Positions 1 to 12,801 are shown, counted from the stretch's first letter. The stretch: DNA of 64,000 bases from Mytilus californianus (GCF_021869535.1 NW_026262668.1:70081558-70145557), one strand, 5' to 3'. Made by a program: numbers and translations. Notes: generated by a model from the sequence alone, not told the origin.

Positions 1-654
1 TTTCGGTAATGTCAAAGGATTTTACGTAGTTCATACGGTTATTTAGTTAAAAGGAAAAAAAAACAAAAAACACTGAAAATCACACTTTGCCACACTTTTT
101 CAATTTAGGGTATTTGATATTTTTATTTTCCAACAGAGATGAATGTGGTGATGCCCGTCTTTTGCATTATGTTCCTCGTTTTCGTCTCTTTAAAGAAAGA
201 ATTAAATGCATTAAACGTGTCCAAATCCTTACTGTGTCCACCTTATTACTGTGTCCACACTCTTTGTTTCAACACTTGCCCAATTGTTCCGCGCTTTCGC
301 TGGCATCTTCTAGTAATTATAATTCGAAATACCTTGCTTGCTTGTGACAATGGTGTTCGACAACGAGTAAACTTATCACCTTTTCTTTTCTATTTTCTTT
401 ACTTTTGATTGACTAAAAAAAATTCTTAGTGAGTAAAAATATTACAGGACTTAACAGAACTATACCAGAAGATCTGGAAAGAGAATTAGAAATATATCTT
501 AAATTTTTTATACCTCCTGACTAAAGACTTTTGAAACCTCTCTCTCTTGTTTTGTATATATTGTAAAGTTATTATTGTTATCTCTGTACTGATGTCATAC
601 ATTGACTTTATGAGAATAAAGATATAGATTTAGAGGCCATAACTATACCGGTAT
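1..654. other. AT-rich intergenic DNA, nothing recognised
   Basis: Short open frames occur on the plus strand but have no domain, splice context or codon bias to support them. I see no repeat family or RNA gene here. Confidence 0.5.
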
Positions 655-935
655 GGATGATTGATTGATTAATTTGTTGATTGATTTATATTTACCGCCA
701 CTTTCAACACTTTCATGCTATTTCGTGGCGGTGAGTTTATATTGGTGGAGGAAGCCGAAGTTCCCAGAGAGACCACCCAACCTTCGTTTGGAAAACTGAC
801 AATTCTGGTCAATTAAGATAGGAGTCGAGCTTACCTGCCACATGCGGTATTCGAACTCACACACCTAAGTGTCGACAGACAAGTGATACAGTAGTTCGAC
901 TATTCACACCACTCGACCAGCGAGCGCCCATCTCT
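655..935 (-). mobile_element. tRNA-derived SINE
   Basis: Read on the minus strand, the right end carries a tRNA-like head with an A-box-like segment (GGTCGAGTGG) and a B-box-like segment (GAGTTCGAATACC). These are followed by a central domain (GGTTGGGTGGTCTCTCTGGG, then a CTTCGGCTTCCTCCACC segment) and an A+T-rich tail of repeated AATC units at 655-680. A partial second copy of the central domain lies at 40185-40275. The layout (pol III promoter head, conserved core, simple-repeat tail) is that of molluscan SINEs; the exact family name cannot be fixed by eye. Confidence 0.75.
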
Positions 936-1272
936 TTCATCCGAAATGCTTTAAAGGAGATATGGAATGAACTTCAACTCGGTGGTTTTCATTTGCTTTC
1001 AGCTTTTTATTATGTTTTCGTGCATATATTTCACAAATGTTTTTGGAAAATGTTTGATTCCACATTTCTTGAAAGAGATTTTATATTTTCAGAAGGGGAG
1101 CGAAATAGTTTGTTTCCATTTTAAATCAGGGAAAAATAAAACAATAATGAAATTAAAAAAAAAATAACCATGTTCTTTTTTATTAAAGTTTATCAAGGAA
1201 ATACACGTGCTCCTACCCACACTACAGTCGGTGTCTAACAAATGATTAATATATAATGTACAGATCATCTGT

Positions 1273-1466
1273 CTAAGCTTTGGTTACAAGGATCTGACAA
1301 CACTTCGTTTTACTTTCTGTCCTGGTTAATATTACATCAGCCAATAAAATTTCAGCCTTCATATTTTTAAAGGTGTGGATCAATCCGACAAAACCAGAGA
1401 ATCCCAATGGTCTTGAATTGAGCGTTTTCAGATCGGCGTAAGCAAAGCTTGAACACACAATACCTG
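1273..1466 (-). CDS. Possible terminal coding exon, unknown protein
   Basis: On the minus strand a good acceptor (ATTACAG just above 1466) opens a frame of about 62 codons that ends in TAG. The exon needs two bases to complete a split codon, which is the phase left by the donor of the signal-peptide exon at 4577-4877, so the two could belong to one gene. The predicted peptide has a cysteine pair near its end and no domain I recognise. Intermediate exons may exist. This is a phase-and-splice-site argument only. Confidence 0.25.
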
Positions 1467-3437
1467 TAATCTAATTAGATTGGTGTCTAAATGAACTTAA
1501 ACACTGCATTTATTTATTGTTTACTGAGACCTGTTGTTTTCTCTTACAGATAGAGAGTTGTATTTTGAATTTTTCAAAGTGAAGATTTACGGCAGCGGCT
1601 TTTAATATTTTGCGTTTATCCTGGAAACTATAATAGATTTAAAAAAACAAATAGTGCAATGTGTCTGAGTAAACTCTATAGTAAAGGTCCTTTTTGGGCA
1701 ATTTTGGCTCTTCAGAGTTTTGTTGTTTTATTGGCTATTATCTTGATAACTTATCTATAGAGAAACCTTTTCTTGAAAACTGGTATAGACAAGAACAGAT
1801 ATAATCAAAGTAGTGAAGTACTGATCATCGGATGACCGCAAATTCTTGTGGATGGTCTCAAGCACTTGTCCCAGAAAAAAATCATATCTGTACCTGAAAG
1901 TAATGTTAATGTACAGAGATATATTTTTTTTCTGAGACAAGTTCGTGCGTGGATGATGAATAAATGTTCGGGAATTCAACCTCACCGTAATAACTATTAT
2001 ATTGTAGTGGTACAAATTATATATTATTAATCTGTGATCTAAAAAAAAATATTTTTATGAGTATTCATTGAAGAAATAAACTTATAACAAGCGATAAGGA
2101 ATGTTATTTTGCACTCTATAATGTCCGTATTTATAAATCGGTTACCAGTCAAAAACGAAAGCTACGTAAGTAGAAATCTCTTTGGTAACAATACATCGGA
2201 ATGTTAAAATGAATAAATAAGTAATAATTATGGTAATTTTCTTTCATTGGGGTGGGGACGTGTGAAGAAACAGTGGAATTTCTCTTATTTTTTTTCAAGT
2301 CTACACCTTGAAGAAGGAAAAACAGTCAATAAATACCCCCTTTTCCAAAGACCTACAAATTTCAACCCCCTCCCCCCCTCTTCCCAAAAAAAGCCACCAC
2401 CGGACAATTACACCCATACGCACATACACACATTTTTAATACTTTTGTTCGTAATAACAAAAAAATCGTATTAAGTTTCTAAATGCATTATAAGTTTAAA
2501 ATATTGCGTCAGTAGTGAATCTAGAACTTCAAGTGTGGAAGTTGTTTGCGACTTCACGAACTTAATTTGGATTTGCCGGTTATGGTCTCATTAATATTTA
2601 CCACACCTTCATTCGATATTAGCTTCAGCTGAAAAAATTTCTGCTAGTGAAATTGTTGAAACTAAGGATTCAGGTTTTAACAATTGAGGCGTGCGGAACC
2701 AGGCGTAAAAATTGATGCCTACGGATTTTGAAGACATCGCCATAACATTATACCGCAAATCTATAACTATATAAAATTGAATGCACCTTTCCATTAAAAA
2801 AATGATGAAATTAAAGGCCCCTTTAATTTCTTCCTATCCCTCTTTTTGGGGTTACATATGACTGGTCCCTTATATAAGCCATTACCCTATCAAAGTCCGA
2901 TGTTTTCCCATTCTTTTGTGTCTATCTTGAGAATATATAAAGAGAAACTCGAACAGCTAAAATAATCAGCAAGGCAAAATTTACATTAATGTACATACTA
3001 GAAATTCGTGTATTAACTTCTTATAGATTATTTTTTTATGGTGTACAGAAATTGACAAATATAATGCCCTCCCTTGTTAAAATGAGCATAGAGCATGAAA
3101 TAAAAGAATTATTTCTTAAATTTAATAATCTTAACCGTATGTTCATTATTGCAGACTCCGTATGTTTATTATTTTAGACCAATCGATTAAAACAAAACGT
3201 TGCAATTAATATATTTTGACATTTTTCCAACAATATCAGGTGTGATTTTTTACATCTTCAAACGAGATACTAATATGCCAAGGTTTATATCTTTTTAAAT
3301 CTCAACCATTTTCCAAACGACAGCTAAAAATTTGAGCCTGGTTAATTGTTACTCCGCAGAAGCAGATCGGAATCAGTTCTGACGTAGTGAGTAATCGCTT
3401 TAATCGTAATCATGTTCATTGACCATCCGGACGATGA
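1467..3437. other. Non-coding AT-rich stretch (possible intron)
   Basis: No convincing exon, repeat or RNA gene. A C-rich/A-rich low-complexity patch lies near 2334-2400. If the exons at 1273 and 4577 are one gene, this would be intronic. Confidence 0.4.
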
Positions 3438-4142
3438 ATGCACATCATCATAATGATGTTTCGACATCATGATAATGATGTTCTGACATCATATAAAGAT
3501 GTAAACCGAACCACACCATATAACGATGTTAGTACATAACATAAGGATAAGTTCACATCATATAAAGAAGTTTGCACATAATATAAAGACATCTGTATAT
3601 AAGATAATTTGCACATCATATAAGACCATTTGCACATCATATAAGATAATTTGCACATCATATAATATAATTTGCACATCATATAATATAATTTGCACAT
3701 CATATAATATAATTTGCACATCATATAATATAATTTCCACATCAGATAATGTCAAATTGTCATCATATAAAGGTGATTGCATATCGTATAAAGGTGATTG
3801 TACATCACATAATGCCGTTTCTACGTCGTATAAGGAAAGCATCACATAATATAAGGACTCAATCACATTACATAATGGAAAAAACACATCATTTAATGAA
3901 TTGTGGACATGATATAAAGATGTTTGCACCTCATATAAATGTGTTTGGACAGCATATAAGGACAACTTCACATCATATAATGACAAGTGTACATCATATA
4001 AGGACAAGTTCACATCACATAATGACAAGTGTACATCATATAAGGATAAGTGCACATCATATAATGTCATTTGCACATCATATAAGGGTAAAATGACATC
4101 ATATAATGGCAAATGAACATCATATAATGAGAAATGTCATAA
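3438..4142. repeat. 21-bp minisatellite array (about 33 units)
   Basis: Degenerate tandem copies of a unit built on CACATCATATAA followed by a variable half (ATATAATTTG, GGACAAGTT, TGACAAGTGT and similar). The middle of the array (about 3630-3735) is nearly homogeneous while both flanks are diverged. Because 21 is a multiple of three, several frames on both strands stay open across hundreds of bases and would encode heptapeptide repeats. I regard these frames as a consequence of the period, not as genes. Confidence 0.9.
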
Positions 4143-4576
4143 TAAGACAGTGTCGGCTTTCCCGTATAGTTTGGTCGTACCTTAACCCTCGGACTGATAT
4201 CCCATTGGTTATTATTTCTACAGTACATCCTTATTTCCTCATACATGTATTCGATATTCCTACCGATCAGCAAACATGTCGTTAAAAATTGGTAAAAAGT
4301 CAAAATGGTAGGTAATTATTCTTTTTACTGTAGAGTTGGTTAATTGTTTGTGTATCTAGTTGTGTGAACGTACAAATGTAGTTACAGATAACATATTATT
4401 TTGTTTTCAGTTGACCTATTAACTTTTAATAGTTAGGCTCCCGAACTTACAATTTTTCAGGAATGAAAAGAACAGTTTTCTACTTTTTGTTATACCTCCT
4501 TACAGATAAAGATCTGATATATATTTAAAAATGTACGGAAAGTGTGAATATGAAAACAATGAATCAAACAAAATAC

Positions 4577-4877
4577 CTGACAGGTTTTCCTGAACTGTTG
4601 AATTCAATTCCTCAATTTCCTTCTCCACTAGTGTCCTCACATTCTTTGCGGTTGCTTCAAAAACTTTCTTCATTTCTAATTCTATGTAAGCTTTTAAATG
4701 TTTGTTCAGATTCTTAACATCTAAATCAGCTTTTAATGTCGCTCCCAAATTATCCGTTAATGGCATGGTTACAACATCATTACAGGCGCCATCCTCACTA
4801 CAGCTTTTTGCCCATACTGAGAGACAAACTATATATATAGCCAAGGAACACCATATCACTTGCAAAGATTTATACAT
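4577..4877 (-). CDS. First exon of a secreted coiled-coil protein
   Basis: The ATG at 4877-4875 begins a clear signal peptide (basic start, then a hydrophobic run, cleavage expected near residue 23 after WAKS). A short segment with two cysteines follows (CSEDGACNDVV), then a long helical, charged, heptad-like segment from about residue 50 to 100 rich in Lys, Glu and Leu. The frame meets a consensus donor (CTGTCAG, then GTATTT) at 4576, leaving one base of a split codon. Mollusc secreted proteins such as C1q-domain proteins often start this way (signal peptide, coiled coil, then a C-terminal globular domain), but no globular domain is visible in the window, so the family is unknown. Further exons would lie to the left; a phase-compatible candidate is at 1273-1466. 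Confidence 0.6.
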
Positions 4878-5331
4878 ATTTATGAAATTTACGTTTTGAT
4901 AACTAGTTTTGTTTTGATAAATCCTTTGCTATTTTGTCAACACCCTACACCAAGCAAGGGTTTCAATACCGTTTGAAATTCTTCCGTTTGCCAACGTGTC
5001 ATGATCCAAATGTGTTTTTATGTTATTCAATGCGCCTTTCCACTATTCACATATACGTCCCTCCTCCCTTAGCAACACACGACAATCTCACATCAAAGGT
5101 CAAACTAATCAACAAAATGTCAGCCATTAGAACATTATAAAATAAATAAATTGCTTCAAAAAATTGATAATGAGCAACTTGCAGTTCCTTGATAGAGTCC
5201 ATGTGTTACTTTTTTTTGATAGAATCCGTGTGTTACAACAATATGATGTGAATAATAAGACATGAAAGATTGAAATGAGAAATAAATATTATGATATCTT
5301 GAAGAAAGTATGACCATTAATACAGAAAAAA
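4878..5331. other. Upstream region of the secreted-protein exon
   Basis: Would hold the promoter and 5' UTR of the minus-strand gene. A short imperfect direct repeat (GATAGA[G/A]TCC[G/A]TGTGTTAC) occurs near 5192-5236. No TATA box or other element stands out. Confidence 0.35.
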
Positions 5332-6137
5332 ACAAGAGGCTGTAAAGATTCTTTGTCGCTCACCTTGATCCATACACTAGGATGAACAAAATATCTTGTT
5401 TATTGCTGATCAATATTCTATTTACAGTTTCTCTCTATCTACTAAAGATTTTGCCCAAAACGCCAAAAAAATGAACAAAACTTGAGGGCAATAACTCCTT
5501 AATGAGTCATCTGATGATTTGATTATATTGGCATTTTTGTAAATCTTGTATCATGGCTATTATTTTTTGCTGTTAACAGTTTCTACTTTCTACAATGTAC
5601 TTACCTATTATAATTTTCGGGAAAATTGTTTAAAAAAAGTCAAGAATCGTCATTTAAAGTCAATAACTCCTACAAGAAGTGATCCAATGGTTTCGGGCAT
5701 GATGGACTGTTTATATCTTTTATTGCTGATCATAAATGCTCTTTATGTGTCTACCTATCTATAATGTAGTTTTCAAGATAACATACAAAGACATAAAAAA
5801 AAAAAATCATAAGTCTTCAGTTATATGGCAATAACTCATTAATGTTTGATGATCCATGCAATAACTTCGGTTGTTTGATATTTATGTAGATCTTTTTTGG
5901 CTTACTAATTATTATTTTTTTCGTTTTACGCTTTCTGCATATTATCATTATTTTTCGAAATAGCTGGCAAAACACGAAAATTTGTAAAATAAAAATCGTC
6001 ATTTAAGGGCAATAACTCCTTAAATAGTCATCCATTGATTTTAGTTCACCTGGTAATTTTGTATAGATCTTTTTATTTCTGATTATTTTTGCTGTTTACA
6101 ATGTCTACCTATCTACTGTAGTTTTCGAAATAATTTC

Positions 6138-6690
6138 GTTCCCTATTGTTGATATTCCTTTTTTGGACGGTGATGTTCCTTTGGCACCACGGTGTTTATA
6201 TATCACAACTCGTTCGCTATGCCCGTGCCTGTTGTGATGTTTTGGATTTCAATGAGCGTAATCTATGTATTACTGGTAAATTATTAAGTCAAGGATTTCG
6301 TTACCACAAATTACTTAAAACCTTTACTAAATTATTCCATAGATATACAGATTTGGTTTTGAAGTTTGGTTGTACCTGTAGAAAACTTATTTCAAACAGG
6401 ATAGCACACACTAATTGTTACACAGGTGTTGTTTACCAAGCCCGGAAACTTATATGTAGATACGATCCGGGTAAACTTATCGATCCTTTAAAATAAACTT
6501 ATTCTAAAAGGTTACCAATTTAACACTGTAAGTAGATCTTTGAATATTGTTTTTATTGGTATTAATATTGATTTTATTATCAGTAAATTAAAATCAAACT
6601 AAATATTATTTCTTGGCATTGCACAAGGTCATGTTTTTCTCTGGCTGTTAATGACATCTTTACTCTAAATCTATTGGATGTTGGCTGTAT
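6138..6690 (+). pseudogene. Penelope-like element (family A) RT C-terminus, fragment
   Basis: The frame 6146-6496 matches the C-terminal part of the reverse transcriptase frame at 58497-59804 (VYISQLVR, then LDFNERNLCIT, GFRYHKLLKTFTK, FHRY). It starts at the equivalent of the FPIVNYPFLDGD segment, with a frameshift near the PFLDGD equivalent. A stop after about residue 116 truncates the end; the last coding stretch continues in another frame to about 6600. Downstream, 6651-6690 keeps a decayed version of the family A SECIS (ATGAC, then CTCTAAAT). It is inserted in the array of GCAATAACTCC units and is a dead copy. Confidence 0.8.
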
Positions 6691-7852
6691 AAAAAAGAAG
6701 ATGTGGTATGATTGCCAATGAGACAACTCCTCAAGAGACCAAATGACACAGATATATACAACTACAGGTCACCGTACGGCCTTCAACAATGAGCAAAGCC
6801 CATACCGCACAGTCAGATATAAAAGGCCCCAAAATGACAATGTAAAACAATTCAAACGAGAAAACTAACGGCCTAATTTATGTAAAAAAATGAACGAAAA
6901 ACAAATATGTAACACATAAACAAACAACAACTACTGAATTACAGGCTCCTGACTTGGGACAGGCACATACATACAGAATGTGGCGGGGTTAAAGATGTTA
7001 GCGGGATCCCAACCCTCCCCATAACCTGGGACAGTGGTGTAACAGTACAACATAAGAACGAACTATAAAAATCAGTTGAAAGAAGCTTAACTCATCAGAT
7101 GGATAAAAATACAAATAATACAAATACAAGTGGACGTGGCCGGGTACTTGTACATCCAAACAACAAAAAGACACTAAGTACAGATCTGGTGTACTCGCAG
7201 TTACTGACAGCTAGTTCAAAGCCACTAACAACTAATAAAAAAAATCATGCATCTAAGGCTAAATGTACTGATTGATATTATAGTATTGGATGCATAATTT
7301 TTTTGTTTGCTGTTATTCAATTTGGCTTTGAACTAGCTGTCAGTACTCTCAGATCTGTTACAGTGCTTAGTGTCTTTTTGTTGTGGGGATGTACAAGTAC
7401 CCTGCCACGTCCACTCTGTGTTTTTGTTAGATTTTTTTATATTTGTATCCATCTGATGAGTTAAGCCTTTTTCAACGGGTTTTTATAGTTTGTTCTTATG
7501 TTGTACTGTTACACCACTGTCCAAGGTTAGAGGAGGGTTGGGCGCCGCCACATTCTGTATGTAAAATAGAGAGTGCCTATCCCAAGTGAGGAGCCTGTAA
7601 TTCAGTGGTTGTCGTTTGTTGCTGTGTATCATATTTGTTTTTCGTTCATTATTTTGTACATAGATTAGGCCGTTAGTTTTCTCGTTTGAATTGTTTTACA
7701 TTTGTCATTTCTGGGCCTTTTATAGCTAACTATGCGGTATGGGTTTTACACATTATTAACCTATAGTTGTTAATTTATGTGTCATTTGGTCTCTTGTGGA
7801 GAGTTGTCTCATTATCAATGTTACCACATCTTCTTATTTTTATAAACACATG
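6691..7852. repeat. 1.15-kb inverted repeat of Penelope-like 3' tails
   Basis: The arm at about 6693-7258 reads as the reverse complement of the family A 3' tail; the arm at about 7287-7852 reads forward. Matching landmarks in opposite orientation are GATGTGGTATGATTGCC with TATCAATGTTACCACATC, GCCTGTCCCAAGTCAGG types, and the AGATCTG/AGTACTC segments. The loop is only about 30 nt (TAAGGCTAAATGTACTGATT region). A reverse-oriented tail has apparently been placed inside the 3' region of the forward copy at 6138, giving a potential long hairpin. Confidence 0.8.
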
Positions 7853-10800
7853 AAAATAAGCAAAAAACGTCTTTTTATGGCAATTATTTCTAAAAGAATC
7901 ATGATCCAATGCTTTTGGTTATTTTTGATATTTTTGTAGATCTTGCATTGCTGATCATTTTGCCAGATTCTTCCAAACTATAAAGATTTTTGAGATAGAA
8001 GGCAAAACCTTGAAAAATTAGACAAAAATCGCCGTTTAATGGCATTTAAAAACTATCTTAAGGAGTCATGATTCTGATAATTTTAGTGAAATTTATATAA
8101 AGTAGGTAGATTTTGACATTCTGATCATTTATGTTCTTATCAGAATTTCCTTTTCTATTATATGATTTTCATGATCGATACAGTGTATCAGCCCATTTAT
8201 GATTTAATCCTTATGCTCTATTTTAAGCTATGGCGGCCATGTTGGTGAAAATAGGAAGTAGGTAGTAGGTATATTGTGAAAAACATGAGATTTGTTTTTA
8301 GCGTACCTCCCTTTACCCCCCCCCCCTTTCCGCTCCCAGATCCGCCTTCGAAATGGTAGGCAAAAAACTAAAATTTGTTAAAAATTTTCATTTAAGGGTA
8401 ATAACTCCTGTATAAGTTATCCAATGATTTCGGTCATTTTGGCATTTTTGTAGATCTTTTATTGCTAATCATTTTTGCATTAACCGTTTGTACCTATCTA
8501 ATTTAGTTTTTGACATTATAGGCAAAAACATGAAGAAAATCGTCTTTCAGGAGCAATCACGTGTACTAATGAGTGATCTGATATTTCTAGTGAAAATAGA
8601 AAAGTAGATAGAGCTTGACGTTTTGATCATTTTTGTTCAGTTCAGATTTTCTGTATCTATTATGGTTTATGGTCTATAACATGTGAGGCAGTAAATGCAA
8701 TTTCACTTGTATGTTCTATTTTTAGCTATGGTGGCTATGTTTGTTGACTGACCGGAATGAAAAACACAAACTTTATACTGGATTCCCTTAGGATCACTCA
8801 GGTCAAGTTTTGTTTAAATTGGTATAGGTGTTTCAGATAAGAAATATTTGTTTAAAAGTCTACGGACGACGACGACAATTAAAACGACGGACCCCAAATG
8901 ATGACAATAACTCACGTAGCCTTATCACCAGGTGAGCTAATAGAAGAAAACAATTATTGTATACTTGGAATATTGCCCCTGACCCAGTTGAAATATGATT
9001 TAATAAAAAACGTATTTACGCATGTTAAATGCATGGATGTTGATAAATATGTAAACAAACACACATGGGTCAATTTGTAATTTACTTTGGATGAATTTCC
9101 CACGCATTCTGCGATCTACTATAAATTTGTACTTCTTAACTCCGCTTCGCATGTAAAGAAAATTGTTTACTAGAGCTTCCCTCTGCATTGCGTCACACAC
9201 AACCTTTAAGTTGTTGTCCTCTAATTTGGGCGAATTTCCCACACTTTTAACATCCCATTTTATGCCGGACGTGCACCAAACGTACAGAGAAAATTTACTA
9301 AATAAGTCCGTATACGTTAGGTGCACGCAGTGCACGCAAGTGGAAAGCTAATCAATCGTAAGACGCGCGTTGCATAAGTTTGATGTACGTCGAAATGCAA
9401 AGGTATACGCTTGGTGAACGCTTTAACTCCAGGAATTTTTTATGCAGCATAAAAATTTTCATCTAGCTCTAGCGTTTATCAAGCGTATACCTGTTCGCTA
9501 CACGCACGTATTACATACGTTACAAGCGCGTTGAAAAACGCTACCGATAAGTTTGAGACACGTTTTTTACTTGGACGTATGCGGGGCGTGTTTGTAACAT
9601 ACACCTGGCGTAGTTTCAGCGCTCCGTGAACGTATAAAACGCACCCGTGGCGTATCAAAAACGTATTCTGACATTCAACGAAACTTGCTCTGACATTTAT
9701 AGTGGCATATGTCCGTGAATTTGAATAACCAAGTGCATGTATAAAATGGTATAAAAGGTTGGGCAGAGTTTAGTTTGACACTTGCTATAATGAAATTGCC
9801 TGGAGAGAATCAGGAGAGCATCTTCTAGCCATGGCTCTACAACATGTAGACCAAATTCACCTTAACATGCACCAAATACTTACAAGGCATTAGAAGGCGT
9901 CGAAGACGTCAGCGAAGACGTCTATGGCAGTAGCCGTGGGTATCACGGAGAAAGCAGTTCGGATTATATGACGAACTATTAGTTGAACTTAGACAAGAAG
10001 ATCAGAGCAGTTTCAGGAATTTTATGAAAATAGAGTCACGTCCTTAAATTATCAATAAGCAATTGCAAGCTGTAATACGTGACCAAGTACACAATATTGA
10101 ATCTAGAAAAGTAAATAAAATAAAATTGTATTACACTATGAATGTAAACAATTATAGTTTTAAGTTTAACTGTTCCGTTTTGTATATTCAAAGAGAACCG
10201 CTAGAGCCTGGGCTAAAACTAGCCGCAACTCTTCGCCATCTTGCTGCTTGATCGACCTATGCCGGTATTAAATTTTCCTGGAGAGTTCCTGGTAACACCT
10301 TTTCTGTAGTTGTCAAGGAAGTATGCAGTGCAATTATTGATGAATATACAGATGAGGTCATGACTCCTCCAAATGATCCAGAGGAATGGAAAGCAATTGC
10401 TGATCAATTATGCGCAGATGGCATTTTCCACATTGCTGTGGAGTGTTGGATGGAAAGCATATATTGCCATAAAGAAACAGGCTCGTTCAGGTTCATTATA
10501 CCACAACTATAAGGGATTCTTCTCCATAGTCATGCTATCTTTGATTGATGGTGATTACAAGTTATATGGGCAGATGTTGGAGGTAAGATATAAATATAAT
10601 TTTATGTAAAAGTCCTTTAAAACGTTTGAAAAAACTTACAAATTTTATTGCTTGTAATACTGTTTTAGAATCTAATATAACAACTTCGTAAATAAGCAAA
10701 GCGTCCAATCCATAAAACAAAGGGAAATCAAAGAGCAGCACAAACGAAGCAACAGATCCTCGTATATATATATATATATATTTCTCTAATTCTTCGTCAA

Positions 10801-11073
10801 TTTATCCCTTTCTGCACCAATTGTATAAAAAAAAATTAATCAACGTGTGGTTCGTTTGATCTCAGTTATTCATTGGTTAAAATTCGATTATGACGTCGAA
10901 TTTTCTTGCTTCCCTCTGAATTTCCTATTGTGACGGCATGAAAAAAGGCGACCATGCCTGATGACGTCACATAGAAAGAACACATCTTTTTGCAGATCAT
11001 TCAAAAAGAAGAAATAAGTTTGCCTGCATATTGTTTGAAAATCATTAGAGAAACAGATTCAACAACCAAATCT

Positions 11074-11200
11074 CGTGTAATACGATATTTATCCACTCTC
11101 GACAGTTAAATTCTAAATATTTAAAACGCTCGGCGAGCCTCGCGTTTTAAATTTGAAAATTTAACTGTCTCGAGTGGATAAATATCGTATCACACTCGAT
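11074..11200. mobile_element. Fold-back MITE (near-perfect palindrome)
   Basis: The left arm (CTCGTGTAATACGATATTTA, then TCCACTCTCGACAGTTAAAT) is repeated in reverse complement on the right, with GCTCGGCGAGCCTCGCG near the centre. It sits inside the intron-like gap of the Harbinger transposase and has no coding capacity. I recognise this palindrome type as common in mussel DNA. Confidence 0.75.
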
Positions 11201-11261
11201 GCAGTGGTAGAATCTATATATATTGAACGAATCTGACGAAATCTCAAAAGTCGAAACACGT

Positions 11262-11545
11262 GTCATTCGTGGCAAAATTAGTTAACCTCGGTATCTCACA
11301 CATTGTTGTCAATATAATGGAATTCTATGCGACTGTCATACAAGTGAGAAGTTTAGCTAGCTATAAAACCAGGTTTAATCCACCATTTTCTACATAAGGA
11401 AATGCCTTTACCTAGTCAGGAATATGACAGTTGTTTTTCATTCGTTTAATGTGTTTGAGCTTTTGATTTTGCCATTTGATAAAGGACTTTCCGTTTTGAA
11501 TTTTCCTTGGAGTTCTGTATTTTTGCTATTTTACTTTTTTTTCTG
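11262..11545 (+). repeat. Dispersed repeat, copy 1
   Basis: It shares TTTAGCTAGCTATAAA, ACCAGGTTTAA, ATGACAGTTGTTTTTCA and CCTTGGAGTTC with 32592-32840, and its right part with the reverse complement of 34780-34880. No frame is conserved between copies. It lies in the transposase intron. Confidence 0.65.
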
Positions 11546-12801
11546 ACATTTATTTTAGCATACATGTAAGTCACTCAAAAATTTACATATATACATTAGT
11601 AAAAAGTTATCATGAGATTTTATATTTCTTTATATATGAAACTTTTTGCGATAATTTCATATTATCCCTACATTTTAGGAAACGGTGCCTGTTCTGATGC
11701 TCAGATGTATAATGAGTCCGAATTAAGAGAAGCAGCGGAAGATGGAAGCATAGGCTTCCCCGATGCCGAGCCTCTTCCAAATGATACCGAAGACGTTCCC
11801 TACTATTTCATTGGAGATGACGCATTTGCCCTAAGAACGACGATGATGAAACCCTACTCTCGTAGGACAATGGACAGAGAAGAACGTATATTCAGTTATA
11901 GACTATCGCGAGCAAGGCGTGTTGTGGAGAACGCGTTTGGTATTTTGGCAAACAGATTCCGAATTCTTCTCTCAACAATGGGTCATTCCCCATCAACAGT
12001 TCGTCTGATAGTGAAGACATGCATTATTCTACACAATCTGATGAGAATTCGCTATCCTGGGCTTCAGGACCAACAACTAGATTGTGAACACCCCATCAAC
12101 AGGAATTTAATTCCAGGAGCTTGGAGGCAGGGACCGAATCTGTAGGATACCCAGAATGTTACAGCAGCTAATATTGACAGTAAGAGAGGAAAAATGCAGA
12201 GGAACCTTATCAAGCACTGGATAAACTCGCCTGCTGGATCAGTTGCCTGGCAGGACAGAATGATATGAGACATGAATAATAATTGAAAAATAAATTGATC
12301 ACATCTGTAAAATGGTTTAATAAGTTATGTTTACCATCACTTGTCTTGGTTATAATTGAAAACATTCTTTCATACTTCGTAATTCACCCATGCACACAGG
12401 AACAGTATGACTTCATGCACATCAATATTGTGATATATGGTAAAAGAAGAAAGTCTGCAGTGCAAAGTCTTCACAAGAGTGGACACGCTAAAATGTCTCG
12501 CCTGCTTACTGGCATGTCTGAATATAAAATTCTTAATTGATCACTGGAGCATGAAAACAAGGTCAAGGTTTAGTGACATATGTCAGACTGACATGGGCAC
12601 CTACTGAGGAGTCTATAGACCAATTACCATAACTCTAGGTACTCTATGAACTGAGAAACTGTCCTAATCACGAAAACTGGTCGCAGAATAAACAAAGTCA
12701 TTCAACCATGAAAATGAAATCAAGGACATCTGACATGTGATGGACAGAAAGCTTGCAAACATGGATGAAATATGGATGGTCTAGGTCATCTTCCAACTGA
12801 G

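Larger units (their letters stand above)
5332..8945 (+). mobile_element. Long non-autonomous repeat with internal GCAATAACTCC units
   Basis: The left end contains AAGAGGCTGTAAAG then GTCGCTCACCTTG, and the right end contains ACGACGACGAC then CACCAGGTGAGCTAA, so CTCACCT and AGGTGAG form short inverted ends. Inside, a 165-180-bp unit recurs, each starting near GGCAATAACTCC and running through TGTAGATCTT and TTTGCTGTT (units near 5489, 5659, 5827, 6008, 7879, 8040, 8397, 8550). The array is split at 6138-7852 by a Penelope-like insertion. I recognise the pattern as a repeat frequent in mussel genomes; it encodes no protein here. Confidence 0.65.
9784..12268 (+). pseudogene. PIF/Harbinger (HARBI1-like) transposase, broken
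   Basis: Pieces in order: an N-terminal region near 9930-10050 (RRRRR basic stretch, LYDELLVELRQED, then FRNFM); the fold leading to DDE (10195-10580) with EPGLKLAATLRHLA, SWRVPGNTFSVVVKEVCSAI, and, across frameshifts, the GVLDGKHIAIKK-type segment carrying the first catalytic Asp and GSLYHNYKGFFSIVMLSL; then, after a likely intron (donor GTAAG at 10583, acceptor TTTTAG ending 11678), GDDAFALR with the second Asp and RRVVENAFGILANRFRIL with the catalytic Glu. A premature TAG at 12143 stands where CAG would be expected; the frame continues to KHWINSPAGSVAWQDRMI and TGA at 12268. Several frameshifts make it inactive. Confidence 0.8.

Noticed and set aside
2609..2794. Middle exon of the secreted coiled-coil gene
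   Set aside because: Acceptor and donor candidates exist but their phase and peptide give no support.
3467..4112. Long open frames on both strands encoding heptapeptide repeats
   Set aside because: They follow from a 21-bp tandem repeat; no start context, splice site or conserved domain supports translation.
7453..7475. Hammerhead ribozyme core (CTGATGAG) in the Penelope-like tail
   Set aside because: The expected CGAAA strand and a cleavage-site helix are missing, other copies change the core (CTGGTGAG, CTAATGAG), and Naiad-type elements are reported to lack canonical hammerheads.
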